Positions 1-8,867 of a DNA stretch of 64,000 nt are shown here, piece by piece (the stretch's first letter is position 1; every line of letters starts with the position of its first letter). The stretch is from Ilyomonas sp963847085. Its GTDB lineage: Bacteria; Bacteroidota; Bacteroidia; Chitinophagales; Chitinophagaceae. A program made the translations under genes and the position numbers. Below the pieces are notes generated by a model. That model ran no database searches. It saw nothing but the letters and a program-made list of their open reading frames with translations, and had not been told where the DNA came from. The DNA lies in the NCBI GenBank assembly GCA_963847085.1, contig CAWJYO010000009.1, positions 558,001 to 622,000 on the forward strand. The letters are read 5' to 3'.

Positions 1-400
1 CGTTGTGAGCGCGGTTCATCCATTGCAGATCGGCATCCCGGAATGATTGAATGCCAATGCTTAAACGATTGATTCCAACCGACTTCCACTCCAACAAACT
101 ATCAATGTTAATGTCGTCGGGGTTGGCTTCCAGCGTAATTTCTGCATCGGGCAAAATGCTGAAATTAGTACGAAGTTTTTCCAGCAGCGTTCGCAAATGA
201 GTAATGGTTAACAAACTTGGCGTACCGCCGCCAATATAAACAGTGGTAACTTTTTCTCTATTATAGTATTTACGCAATTTCGCTTCCATACCAATGGCGT
301 ACATCATTTCGTTTACCAGTAGTGTATTGGTTGAGAAATGAAAGTTGCAGTAATGGCAGGCTTTCTTGCAAAAAGGAATGTGAACATAAATACCCGCCAT
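1..400 (-). CDS. hemW: HemW-type radical SAM protein (heme chaperone / coproporphyrinogen oxidase-like), partial
   Basis: The minus strand reads MAGIYVHIPFCKKACHYCNF from an ATG at 400. This shows the radical-SAM cysteine motif CxxxCxxC that binds the 4Fe-4S cluster. Further in, YIGGGTPS, EANPDD and GINRLSIGIQSF are conserved SAM-binding blocks of the HemN/HemW family. The family either inserts heme into respiratory enzymes (HemW) or acts as oxygen-independent coproporphyrinogen III dehydrogenase; the short N-terminus with no leader before the cysteines fits HemW. The gene leaves the window at position 1, so the C-terminal two thirds are missing. It is divergent from the Omp85-like gene with only 24 bases between the start codons. 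Confidence 0.88.
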   Translation of the reverse strand, partial: MAGIYVHIPFCKKACHYCNFHFSTNTLLVNEMMYAIGMEAKLRKYYNREKVTTVYIGGGTPSLLTITHLRTLLEKLRTNFSILPDAEITLEANPDDINIDSLLEWKSVGINRLSIGIQSFRDADLQWMNRAHN

Positions 401-413
401 AAAAATGTAAACC

Positions 414-421
414 TAATTTTG
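414..421 (+). promoter_or_regulatory. Putative Bacteroidota -7 element (TAATTTTG)
   Basis: TAATTTTG matches the TAnnTTTG -7 consensus of the Bacteroidota primary sigma factor. It lies immediately upstream of the Omp85-like gene, in the short divergent gap with hemW. No clear TTTG -33 box is seen at the usual spacing. If it is used, transcription would start near 427, which favours the second ATG at 434. Confidence 0.3.
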
Positions 422-424
422 TGT

Positions 425-2227
425 ATGGCTTTTATGCGCCAGTACCGGATTTTAATTTTGTTTCAGTTTGTGTTTTTCACCGGTTGTATTACGCAACAAC
501 TGTCTGCACAAAAGAATTGCACATTATCAGTGCGTTTTGTAGATACTATAACGTCAAATTCGTTGCAATCATTATCTTTTACTCCTCTTTTTCCTACAAA
601 AGAAGCCTGTCTTCGTTACGTGCAACAATTGCCTGATGCACTGAAAGCAAAAGGCTTTCTGTCAGCGTCTGTTGATTCGGTGAAGGAAGACAGCAGCAAC
701 GTAATCATTCATTTGTTTTTGGGCAAAAGATACACATGGAATCGTTTATCGCTTGATAGCAATACATCCGCCATTTTAACTTTACTTCATTACAATGTGC
801 ATGCCTTCAACAACGAGCCTTTCAATCAGGAAAAAGTGGACGCAATTTATAGTAAAGTTTTAGATTTTTGCCAAAATAGGGGCTATCCTTTTGCAAAAAT
901 TCAATTGCAGAATATTATAATGGAGGATTCTTCCATTAGCGCCACTCTTTCTCTTGATAAATCGTTTCCTTATTATATTGACAGCATCCGGATTTTGGGC
1001 AAAACCAAACTATCGCAGGATTTTATTCACCGCTATTTAAACATGGCGCCGCACGAGCTTTACAACGCCGAAAAATTGAGTACGATTGATGCGCGGCTTG
1101 CTGAATTGTCGTACCTCAAACAATCGCAGCCCTGGAGTGTTACGATGCTAAACGATAAAGCCATTTTAAATTTATACCTCGCTCCCAAACAAAGTAACCA
1201 GATTGATGTAATTGCGGGTTTTTTACCCGCGAATCAACAAGTGGGAGGTAAGCTTTTAGTAACCGGGCAGGCAACCATCAATTTGAAAAATGCATTTGCC
1301 ACCGGCGAAACCATCGGCGTTGATTGGCAACAACTGCAAGCCAGATCGCCACGATTGAATTTGCTGTTTCAGCGGCCTTACCTGTTTCATTCGCCGCTCG
1401 GTTTCGATTTTAATTTCGAGTTGTATAAGCGCGATTCTTTTTTTGTAAACATCAATGCTTATTTTGGTTTACGATACAATTTTACAGCCCGTCAAACCGC
1501 AACTTTGTTTTTGCAAACAGCATCATCGCGCTTGTTAAGTGTTGATACCAATACCATTATTCTTACCAAAGCTTTACCTTTGGAAAGCGACCTTAGCTCG
1601 GTATGCCTTGGACTGGATTATCGCTTTACCAATACCGATTATTCACTCAATCCGCGTCGTGGCAATGAACTGTTTTTTACCCTGAGCGCAGGCAGCAAAA
1701 CCGTACAAAAAAATACCACGATAACAGGCATAAAAGATACATCATTCAACTGGGCGAGCTTGTACGATACGGTGCAACTCAAAAGCTATCGGTTAAAAGC
1801 TGTAATCAGCGCAGCACATTATATTGCAATAGGAAAACAGGCAACACTGAAAGCCGCACTGAACGCGGGTTTGCTGCAAAGCCCGACTTATTATGTAAAC
1901 GAAATGTTTCAGATTGGCGGCTTTAAATTGTTGCGTGGTTTTGATGAGGAAAGCATTTATACAAATCGTTATGCAGTTGCCACTTTGGAGTATCGGTATT
2001 TGCTGGCGCAGAACTCATATTTTTATGTATTTACCGATGATGGTTATGCGCATTATCAAAGCACCATCACTTCATTTTCGCACACTTATTTTGGTGCTGG
2101 TTTTGGGTTGGCGTTTGAAACCAAAAGCGGCATTTTTAATATTAGTTATGCCGTAGGAACAAGAAACGATGCTGCGTTAAATTTTCAGCAATCGAAAATT
2201 CATTTGGGATTTGTAACTGTGTTTTAA
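425..2227 (+). CDS. Omp85-superfamily outer-membrane beta-barrel protein (POTRA + surface antigen D15-like)
   Basis: About 600 residues. An N-terminal hydrophobic leader (RILILFQFVFFTGC...LSAQ) is followed by POTRA-like segments around residues 50-230 (for example IDSIRILGKTKLSQDFIHRYL) and a C-terminal beta-barrel rich in aromatic strands. The barrel contains the QIGGFKLLRGFDEESIYTNRY region typical of the Omp85 lid/RGF motif, and the chain ends in phenylalanine, the usual outer-membrane barrel signature. Family members insert or export outer-membrane proteins; this one is shorter than BamA and closer to TamA/ShlB-like accessory proteins. An upstream in-frame start at 338 would overlap hemW and add residues before the signal peptide, so ATG 425 (or 434) is preferred. 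The exact substrate is unknown. Confidence 0.8.
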   Translation: MAFMRQYRILILFQFVFFTGCITQQLSAQKNCTLSVRFVDTITSNSLQSLSFTPLFPTKEACLRYVQQLPDALKAKGFLSASVDSVKEDSSNVIIHLFLGKRYTWNRLSLDSNTSAILTLLHYNVHAFNNEPFNQEKVDAIYSKVLDFCQNRGYPFAKIQLQNIIMEDSSISATLSLDKSFPYYIDSIRILGKTKLSQDFIHRYLNMAPHELYNAEKLSTIDARLAELSYLKQSQPWSVTMLNDKAILNLYLAPKQSNQIDVIAGFLPANQQVGGKLLVTGQATINLKNAFATGETIGVDWQQLQARSPRLNLLFQRPYLFHSPLGFDFNFELYKRDSFFVNINAYFGLRYNFTARQTATLFLQTASSRLLSVDTNTIILTKALPLESDLSSVCLGLDYRFTNTDYSLNPRRGNELFFTLSAGSKTVQKNTTITGIKDTSFNWASLYDTVQLKSYRLKAVISAAHYIAIGKQATLKAALNAGLLQSPTYYVNEMFQIGGFKLLRGFDEESIYTNRYAVATLEYRYLLAQNSYFYVFTDDGYAHYQSTITSFSHTYFGAGFGLAFETKSGIFNISYAVGTRNDAALNFQQSKIHLGFVTVF

Positions 2228-2311
2228 AAAACCATTCCTTTTTGTAAGGAGTAATCATTCAGTTTTGCATCCTTACATACTATAAACATACAACTTAACG
2301 CGAGTTTGGTT

Positions 2312-2959
2312 TAAGCGGCTAAAGTAAGTTGCTTAGAAGTTTCGATTTGCAGGTTGAGAGAAGGCTTTTTGGGAAAGAAAGAGTAGGCAGCCAGTGTGGC
2401 CATTATATTAAAAAGGAAGCCATTGACAGAGCGATGTCTGGCAGGCTCAGGCTTGCGGGATATATCCTTTATCGCCAAAGAGCTTACTAAAAATATTGTC
2501 TGTAAGGCTTTTCATCCCCTTACAATTGCCGTCATTTATAATCAGATGAAGTGTAAAGCCGTAGAACCACCATCCCATAGAAGTAGAACCTCTTTGTGCA
2601 ACAGGTTTACATACTTTATGCTGATGAATGCGTTTTTCATGGCACACCTTTAAATGGGTTTTGAGTCAACAAAGCTGATGCCTGCGGACGTTGCCCTACA
2701 AGACAGGTCTTTACAAACAACATCATTGGTACATTGGCTGTGTAGGTTGTTGCCGTTCTATAAACCTGTTATAGGAAAGCAGGTTAGAAAAACAATCCTT
2801 CAAATGAATCACTATTATGTCTGGATCTGACAGAGAGGCATCCCTGTTGCGGTGCTTTGCTTCACCCTTTTCTAAGCGGTAGAGAGTAATAGAACCTGAC
2901 AATTCTTTGCAAGAATGATCTGCCGGAACAAAGAGGTCAATAACTTTATCTTTAAGCAT
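2312..2959 (-). pseudogene. IS982-family transposase relic
   Basis: Minus-strand pieces match IS982-type DDE transposases. The N-terminal part (2959-2723) reads MLKDKVIDLFVPADHSCKEL and GEAKHRNRDASLSD. A central part (2647-2447) reads KRIHQHKVCKPVAQRG, MGWWFYGFTLHLIIND and SKLFGDKGYIPQA. A C-terminal part around 2430-2312 reads RSVNGFLFNIMATLAAYSFFPKKP. The pieces are in different frames with parts missing, so this is an inactive relic. It lies directly upstream of a beheaded hydrolase gene and probably caused that truncation. Terminal repeats were not identified. Confidence 0.7.
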
Positions 2960-3058
2960 AAAGTAGGTTTTATGGTATGATCTGTCGTTACTTCATAGAC
3001 AATAAAACCACCTTGTTTGTTCTATCTCATCCCAAATTTACATTACAATAAATAAAGT

Positions 3059-3593
3059 TTCGTTGATAGGAAATTCAATGGGCGGATACTGGGCATTGCT
3101 ATTTGCATTAGTTTATCCCGAAAGGGTTTCCAAAATTGTATTGATTGGAGAACCCGCTGCAAGTTCGCCTTATGGCTCCGGGCCTTCTGCGCCGCCTGCT
3201 GATAATAAATCCTTCTCTGCAAGGTATTACGAATCTTTATCAATTTCTTCTTGTTGCCAACATAAACAATGTTGCTAAAGAAATGCTGGAAGCCGATTGA
3301 GCAGATGCTAAAATGCCAGGAGCTGCTGTTGCATGGGACACAATGGTTGACCAATTTAAAAAGAATCCGGATTTAGGTACTTATGCTTACGACCCGAATT
3401 AAAAAACCTAAAGCCTGAAACACTTTTTATTTGGGGTGAGAAAGAAAAATTCGGGCCTCCGAAATTAGGACAAGAAATGGCTGTCGTTATTCCACATGCA
3501 AAATGCGAAGTGGTGGCTGATGCAAGTCATAGCGTTTGGCTTGATCAGTTAGAACAATGTGCCGCATTAACAAAAGCATTTTTGAACGGCTGA
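3059..3593 (+). pseudogene. Alpha/beta hydrolase remnant
   Basis: The first frame has GNSMGGYWALLFALVYPERVSKIVLIGEPAASSPYG (the nucleophile elbow G-x-S-x-G is GNSMG). After a frame break, the sequence continues as GAAVAWDTMVDQFKKNPDLGTYAYDPN. A stop follows, then ETLFIWGEKEKFGPPKLGQE and HAKCEVVADASHSVWLDQ, containing the aspartate/histidine end of the fold. The N-terminus is missing where the IS982 relic lies. At least one frameshift and one in-frame stop make function unlikely. The original substrate cannot be told. Confidence 0.65.
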
Positions 3594-3695
3594 TTAGAGA
3601 ACTTGATTTGAATCATTTGTAAATTCAATCAAATAATTGTAAAAAAAAAGAACGAGTTTAAATCATTTAATATGAGACGAAGATGGTGTCGGCTT

Positions 3696-4004
3696 TTATG
3701 CAAACACCAACTCTCTGTCACTATTAATTTTTTGCATTAAAAATTCTTTCAAACTCAAATCTTCATCCAAGTCTTGCCAATGGATGCCGGTTCCGTTTGC
3801 AATAAGTTTAAATTTTTGCAATGATTCAAGACTTGCATTTTGTAAAGTTGTAAATCGTGAAAGACGAACATTCAGAAAATGATCATTGTTTAAATAAACA
3901 TACATACTATCCCTATCAGGATTGATTTGTAAAGATTCTATTCGTAAGCCTTCATCAAAAATGAGCTTCTCAATCGAATCATATCTGTTATGTGAAGTAT
4001 TCAT
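3696..4004 (-). CDS. DUF2442-domain small protein
   Basis: 102 residues. The C-terminal block ANGTGIHWQDLDEDLSLKEFLMQ matches the hallmark 'GxGIHWPxLDEDLS' segment of DUF2442. The family is small, cytoplasmic, and often lies near toxin-antitoxin or mobile-element genes, but its function is not established. No partner toxin lies beside it here; the neighbours are the hydrolase relic and the fadN-like gene, 30 bases downstream on the same strand. Start ATG at 4004 gives a complete domain. Confidence 0.65.
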   Translation of the reverse strand: MNTSHNRYDSIEKLIFDEGLRIESLQINPDRDSMYVYLNNDHFLNVRLSRFTTLQNASLESLQKFKLIANGTGIHWQDLDEDLSLKEFLMQKINSDRELVFA

Positions 4005-4033
4005 TCCAATTTATTTTTAAATAGTTCTACCTT

Positions 4034-6439
4034 TTAATTCCTTAACGGCTTTCCTGTTTTCAACAAATGCTGTATGCGTTCCAATGTTTTTCTCTCGCCG
4101 CACAGAGATAAAAAAGCTTCGCGTTCCAGGTCTAATAAATATTGCTCGCTCACTAAGCTCTGCTCACTTAAATCACCACCACACATCACATACGCCAGCT
4201 TGCGTGCTATTTTGCCATCGTGTTCGGAAGCGTAACCGGCGCGTTGCATTCCATTGATACCCGCATACAAAGCACCCAATGCCGAACGTCCCAATACTTT
4301 AATATCGTTACGTTGAACAGGCATTGTATACCCCGCATTGCTTAACTCAATCACTTTTTGTTTTGCCTCAATTATACGGCGTGCCTGGTTGATAACAATT
4401 TCATCCCTGCCTCTTTTTAAAATGCCCAGATTGTAGGCCTCAAAAGCCGAGGTGGCAACCTTGGCCGTAGCAATGGTGAGAAAGCGGTTTTTTAAAGTGA
4501 TAGTTTCGGGTTCATCTTCGTGCATTTCATCGGCTGCGCGCAACACAAATTCTTTAGTGCCGCCGCCCGCGGGAATCACGCCAATACCCGCTTCCACCAA
4601 ACCAGCGTAGGTTTCTGCCGCAGCACAAACGGCATCAGCATGAAGCGTTATTTCGCAGCCGCCCCCCAATGCCAGACCATGCGGTGCCACTACTACAGGA
4701 ATGGATGAATACCGAACGCGCATCATCGTTTTTTGAAAAAAGCGAATAGCAAAATCAAGTTCATCAAATTCATCTTCTATGGCATACATAAAAATCATTC
4801 CCACGTTCGCACCTGCACTGAAGTTGGCACCATCGTTGGCTATCACCAATCCTTTATAATTTTTTTCGGCAACATCAATGCTCCTATTTACCGCTTCCAG
4901 CACTTCGCTGCCAATGCTGTTCATCTTTGTGTTCCATTGCAAAGCCAATACATCATCACCAATATCATACAAACTGGCATTGCTATTTTTCCAAACTGTT
5001 TTGTCTTTATAATTCGATAAAACAATCAACGCATCACTGCCCGGAACCGGCTTGTACATTTGTGTTGCCACATCGTAATACAGCTGCTTGTTGTTTTCAG
5101 TTTTGTAGAACGAAGTGTTCCCTTTTGCCAACATTTCTTCAACCCACGGCGCAACGCTGTAACCCGCATCCTGCATAGCTTTTACGGTAGCTGCAACGCC
5201 TAAAATATCCCATGTTTCAAAAGCGCCCACTTCCCAGCCAAAGCCAGCCATCATGGCATCGTCAATTCGATACAATTCATCGCTGATTTCAGGAATGCGG
5301 TTCGCAACATAAGCGAACAGGGAATAAAACATCTGCCTGTAAAATTCGCCTGCTTTATCGGTGCCCCCAACCAACATTGGCAAGCGTTTTTTTACATCAT
5401 CAATTGGCTTTGCCGCTTCCACCGTTGCCCACTTTTTTTTGGTACGCGGTGCATATTCCAGCGTTTCCAGATTGAGGGTTTGAATTTCGGTATCGCTTTT
5501 TCTTTCTTCAGGGCTTCCTTCGGTTAGGGGCAGTTTTATTTTTTTAAAGAAACCACTGCCAGTTTTATCGCCCAGCCATTTGTTTTCGATGAGCCTTTCC
5601 AGCCATGCTGGAAGTTGAAAAATATGTTTCGATTCATCGGCCGGTGCGTTCGCGGCAACGCCATTCGCAACCTTCACCAATGTATCAATGCCCACAATAT
5701 CGGCAGTGCGGAACGTAGCCGATTTAGGGCGACCAACGATAGGTCCGGTAAGGGAATCCACATCATCAACCGTTAGTCCTAATTTTTGCATATTGTTGAA
5801 GATGCTCATAATACCAAACACACCCACACGATTGGCAATAAATGCTGGTGTGTCTTTGGCCAGTACGGTGGTTTTTCCTAAAAAAACATCGCCGTAATGC
5901 AGTAAAAAATCAACAACGCTTTTATCAGTTTTTTCGGTAGGAATAATTTCCAGCAACCGCAAATAACGTGGCGGATTGAAGAAGTGCGTGCCGCAAAAAT
6001 GTTTCTGAAAATCATCGCTTCTTCCTTCAGCCAACATGTTGATGGGAATGCCCGATGTGTTGGATGTAATCAGCGTTCCGGGCTTTCGATATTGCTCTAC
6101 TTTTTCATACACGCTTTTCTTAATATCGAGGCGTTCTACCACCACTTCAATCACCCAATCGCAAGTGGCAATGTCATTCATGTTATCTTCAAAATTGCCG
6201 GTGGTAATTCTGTTGATTACTTTGCTGTCGTACACGGGTGATGGATTGCTTTTTAAAGTAGTCTGCAATGCATCATTCACTATCTTATTGCGTTTGTTTT
6301 TGTCGTTATTTTCTATCGCATCTTTCGGCACAATATCTAACAACAATACTTGCACACCAATGCCCGCAAAAAGGCAGGCAATGCGCGAACCCATAATACC
6401 ACTTCCCAATACGGCTACTTTTTTAATAGTCCTTTTCAT
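4034..6439 (-). CDS. 3-hydroxyacyl-CoA dehydrogenase / enoyl-CoA hydratase fusion (FadN-like)
   Basis: 801 residues. Residues 5-40 (KKVAVLGSGIMGSRIACLFAG) are the NAD-binding Rossmann motif of 3-hydroxyacyl-CoA dehydrogenase, followed by FCGTHFFNPPRYLRLLEIIPT and a C-terminal dehydrogenase domain. From about residue 480 an enoyl-CoA hydratase/crotonase domain follows, with ANFSAGANVGM and GLALGGGCEITLHADAV (oxyanion-hole glycines) and GLIEAG-like GLVEAGIGVIPAGGG. This dehydrogenase-first order is that of Bacillus FadN rather than proteobacterial FadB. It catalyses the hydration and oxidation steps of fatty-acid beta-oxidation in the cytoplasm. The thiolase and acyl-CoA dehydrogenase that often accompany it in Bacteroidota are not adjacent here. 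Confidence 0.88.
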   Translation of the reverse strand: MKRTIKKVAVLGSGIMGSRIACLFAGIGVQVLLLDIVPKDAIENNDKNKRNKIVNDALQTTLKSNPSPVYDSKVINRITTGNFEDNMNDIATCDWVIEVVVERLDIKKSVYEKVEQYRKPGTLITSNTSGIPINMLAEGRSDDFQKHFCGTHFFNPPRYLRLLEIIPTEKTDKSVVDFLLHYGDVFLGKTTVLAKDTPAFIANRVGVFGIMSIFNNMQKLGLTVDDVDSLTGPIVGRPKSATFRTADIVGIDTLVKVANGVAANAPADESKHIFQLPAWLERLIENKWLGDKTGSGFFKKIKLPLTEGSPEERKSDTEIQTLNLETLEYAPRTKKKWATVEAAKPIDDVKKRLPMLVGGTDKAGEFYRQMFYSLFAYVANRIPEISDELYRIDDAMMAGFGWEVGAFETWDILGVAATVKAMQDAGYSVAPWVEEMLAKGNTSFYKTENNKQLYYDVATQMYKPVPGSDALIVLSNYKDKTVWKNSNASLYDIGDDVLALQWNTKMNSIGSEVLEAVNRSIDVAEKNYKGLVIANDGANFSAGANVGMIFMYAIEDEFDELDFAIRFFQKTMMRVRYSSIPVVVAPHGLALGGGCEITLHADAVCAAAETYAGLVEAGIGVIPAGGGTKEFVLRAADEMHEDEPETITLKNRFLTIATAKVATSAFEAYNLGILKRGRDEIVINQARRIIEAKQKVIELSNAGYTMPVQRNDIKVLGRSALGALYAGINGMQRAGYASEHDGKIARKLAYVMCGGDLSEQSLVSEQYLLDLEREAFLSLCGERKTLERIQHLLKTGKPLRN

Positions 6440-6521
6440 CGTTATGAATTATGTAGTAAAAACAAATCAGGAGGAATGATAAAATACGGCAAAAACAAAC
6501 AATGTTTGATTCATAAGTTGT

Positions 6522-6594
6522 AATGTGAGTGGTGAGTAGTGAAAGGTGAGTAAAAACAAATCTATCGTCAAACTCACTACTCACCACTCACATT
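6522..6594. repeat. Perfect 21-bp inverted repeat, GTGAGTGGTGAGTAGT type
   Basis: Arms 6522-6542 and 6574-6594 are perfect reverse complements (AATGTGAGTGGTGAGTAG and on). They are separated by a 31-base loop that holds GTAAAAACAAATC, a one-base variant of the window-wide GCAAAAACAAA motif. The repeat lies in the 300-base gap between the divergent fadN-like and glmM genes. A sequence of the same GAGTAGTGAGTGGTGA type is found inside copA at 18150-18175, so it is a dispersed repeat rather than a local terminator. Confidence 0.75.
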
Positions 6595-6766
6595 TACCAT
6601 TTTTGTTTTTGTTCATTTATTCTATTGCGAAGATAAGATGTGAAGATATTGGCAACCTTTTAATTTGCTGTTTAACACTTGAATTGATGAACTGTTTGTA
6701 AAACTCTTTACTACACTGCATTTCAATGTAAAATTTAGTTTATGTTTGTTATCAAAGCAACTGCAA

Positions 6767-8149
6767 ATGGCATTAATAAAAAGCATCTCCGGGATACGTG
6801 GAACCATTGGCGGCAAGCCCGGCGACAACCTTACGCCTTTAGACATTATTAAATTTACAGCCGCTTACGGAACCTGGATTAGCCGACAGCAACAGGCCAG
6901 CAAAACCATTGTGGTAGGCAGGGATGCCCGCATCAGCGGAAGCCTAGTACAAACCCTCGTGATAAGCACATTGAATGCTATTGGCTTACATGTGATTGAC
7001 ATTGGTTTGACTACCACACCAACTGTAGAGATGGTGGTGGTTTGGGAAGGCGCAGCCGGTGGCATTATCATTACGGCAAGCCATAATCCTAAAGAATGGA
7101 ACGCTTTGAAATTGTTAAACGATAAAGGCGAATTTATAAGTGGAGAAGATGGTGAGCAAGTGCTGCAGCTGGCTGCCAGCGAAGATTTTAGCTTTGTTGC
7201 TGTAGATAAGTTAGGCATCACAACAGCTAACAACACGTATTTACAAAAGCACATTGATGCCGTTGTAAATTATCCGTTGGTTGATAAAGAAGCGATACAA
7301 AAACGGGGTTTTAAAATTGTGGTTGATGGTATTAACAGCACAGGCGCAACGGTAGTTCCGCTCTTGTTGCAACAGTTGGGTGTTGAAAACATTATTGTTT
7401 TGAATGATGAAGTAAACGGCAAATTTGCTCACAATCCTGAACCGTTGCCACAACATCTTAGCGGGCTTTCAAAAGAAGTGAATAAGCAAGTGGCTAACCT
7501 TGGAATTGCAGTTGACCCCGATGTTGACAGGCTTTGTTTTGTGTGTGAAGATGGTACTATGTTTGGCGAAGAATATACATTGGTTGCAGTGGCAGATTAT
7601 GTGTTGCAACACAGAAAAGGAAACACCGTTAGCAACCTGAGTTCAACCCGTGCACTAAAAGACATTACACTCAAACACGGCGGTGAGTATTACCCAAGTG
7701 CGGTTGGTGAAGTGAATGTGGTGAACAAAATGAAAGCCGTAGATGCAGTAATTGGAGGTGAAGGAAACGGTGGCATTATTGTACCCGATTTGCATTATGG
7801 AAGAGATGCGCTCATTGGCATTGCTTTGTTTTTAAGCTTGCTAGCCAAAAGCGGAAAAAGCATCAAACAATTGCGTCGCCATTATCCTGATTATTTTATC
7901 TCGAAAAACAAAATTGAACTGGAACAAAATGTAAACGTGCCTACTGTTTTTGAACGAATTCAAAAGAAGTACAAAAACAATCCCATCAATACCGATGATG
8001 GTTTAAAGATAGAATTTGATAATGATTGGGTACATCTGCGCACGAGCAACACCGAACCCATCATCCGCATTTATGCAGAAAGCCATTTTGAAACCACCGC
8101 CGATAATATTGCCAAGCGTTTGATGCAGGATATTAAAGAGAGTATATGA
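6767..8149 (+). CDS. glmM: Phosphoglucosamine/phosphomannomutase family protein (GlmM-like)
   Basis: About 460 residues from MALIKSISGIRGTIGG. The alpha-D-phosphohexomutase family landmarks are all present: the catalytic serine loop TASHNPKEWNALK (around residue 105), the metal-binding loop DPDVDRLCFV (around residue 245), GGEGNGGIIVPDLHYGRD for sugar binding, and RTSNTEPIIRIYAE for phosphate binding. GlmM makes glucosamine-1-phosphate from glucosamine-6-phosphate for UDP-GlcNAc synthesis. GlmS, which makes its substrate, is encoded nearby at 8868. The ATG at 6767 fits the conserved N-terminus better than an upstream ATG at 6746. A broader phosphomannomutase role cannot be excluded. Confidence 0.87.
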   Translation: MALIKSISGIRGTIGGKPGDNLTPLDIIKFTAAYGTWISRQQQASKTIVVGRDARISGSLVQTLVISTLNAIGLHVIDIGLTTTPTVEMVVVWEGAAGGIIITASHNPKEWNALKLLNDKGEFISGEDGEQVLQLAASEDFSFVAVDKLGITTANNTYLQKHIDAVVNYPLVDKEAIQKRGFKIVVDGINSTGATVVPLLLQQLGVENIIVLNDEVNGKFAHNPEPLPQHLSGLSKEVNKQVANLGIAVDPDVDRLCFVCEDGTMFGEEYTLVAVADYVLQHRKGNTVSNLSSTRALKDITLKHGGEYYPSAVGEVNVVNKMKAVDAVIGGEGNGGIIVPDLHYGRDALIGIALFLSLLAKSGKSIKQLRRHYPDYFISKNKIELEQNVNVPTVFERIQKKYKNNPINTDDGLKIEFDNDWVHLRTSNTEPIIRIYAESHFETTADNIAKRLMQDIKESI

Positions 8150-8203
8150 ATTATTGAAGACAACTTTTGCCTTTGTGGTTCAAGCTATCATTGTAAGCGG
8201 TTC

Positions 8204-8806
8204 TTACTTCATCTTTTCTCTCAATCTTTCCTTCCCACCACTAAACCATTCGTCTTTTAAAATGCTTAAGATGATACTGTTTCTGCGCTTGCCGTTGAAG
8301 GTTGGTACGTTGCTCCGCAAGATTCCCTCCACTGTGCAGCCAATAGATTTCATGGCAGCGACGCTTCTCTCATTGTTAGCATCAGCACGAAACTCAACGC
8401 GTTCCATGCCTATGTCTTCAAAAGCAAATGATAACAATAAATATTTACAATGTTTGTTCAAACCTGTTCCATGAAAGGCTTTGCCGTACCAGGTATAGCC
8501 AAGTTGCAAAGCTTGGTTTTGCAATTGAATATCGTAAAAGCGCGTGCTGCCAGCATACTGGTTGGTGCGTTTATTCCAAACAATAAACGGATATTCTTTG
8601 CCTTCGCTTTTGGCTTGCAATGTATCAGCTATATATTGTTTCATTCCTTCTTCGCCCGCAGGATTTTTTAAAGAATAAGCCCACAAAAAAGGCTCATGCA
8701 ACGCATACGGCAACAGGTGTTGCAAATCGTCTTCTTCTAAAGGCCGCAGCAACACAAAATCATCTTCCAAAATATAATCGTTGTTGCAGTTGAAATCAAT
8801 CCTCAT
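8204..8806 (-). CDS. GNAT-family acetyltransferase, RimJ/RimL type
   Basis: 200 residues. VLLRPLEEDDLQHLLPYA at the N-terminus, FYDIQLQNQALQLGYTWYGKAFHGTGLNKHCKYLLLSFAF in the middle (acetyl-CoA-binding region) and MERVEFRADANNERSVAAMKSIGCTVEGILRS near the end form the typical RimJ/RimL-like GNAT fold. Members acetylate N-terminal amino groups of ribosomal proteins or small molecules; the substrate here is not evident. It is convergent with glmM and divergent from glmS. It is intact, and the ATG at 8806 is the natural start. Confidence 0.85.
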   Translation of the reverse strand: MRIDFNCNNDYILEDDFVLLRPLEEDDLQHLLPYALHEPFLWAYSLKNPAGEEGMKQYIADTLQAKSEGKEYPFIVWNKRTNQYAGSTRFYDIQLQNQALQLGYTWYGKAFHGTGLNKHCKYLLLSFAFEDIGMERVEFRADANNERSVAAMKSIGCTVEGILRSNVPTFNGKRRNSIILSILKDEWFSGGKERLREKMK

Positions 8807-8867
8807 ATTTTTGTTTTTATTTTTACTGTAAAAATGAACACTTTTTAATTCGTCTAAATAAAATATT

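Noticed and set aside
2396..2653. Plus-strand 85-residue reading frame as a gene
   Set aside because: It is the shadow of the IS982 transposase relic on the minus strand.
3696..4004. DUF2442 gene as half of a toxin-antitoxin pair
   Set aside because: No partner gene lies next to it; the flanking sequences are a hydrolase relic and a beta-oxidation gene.
8808..8867. glmS ribozyme or riboswitch leader
   Set aside because: The gap is only 61 bases of AT-rich sequence with no conserved ribozyme elements.
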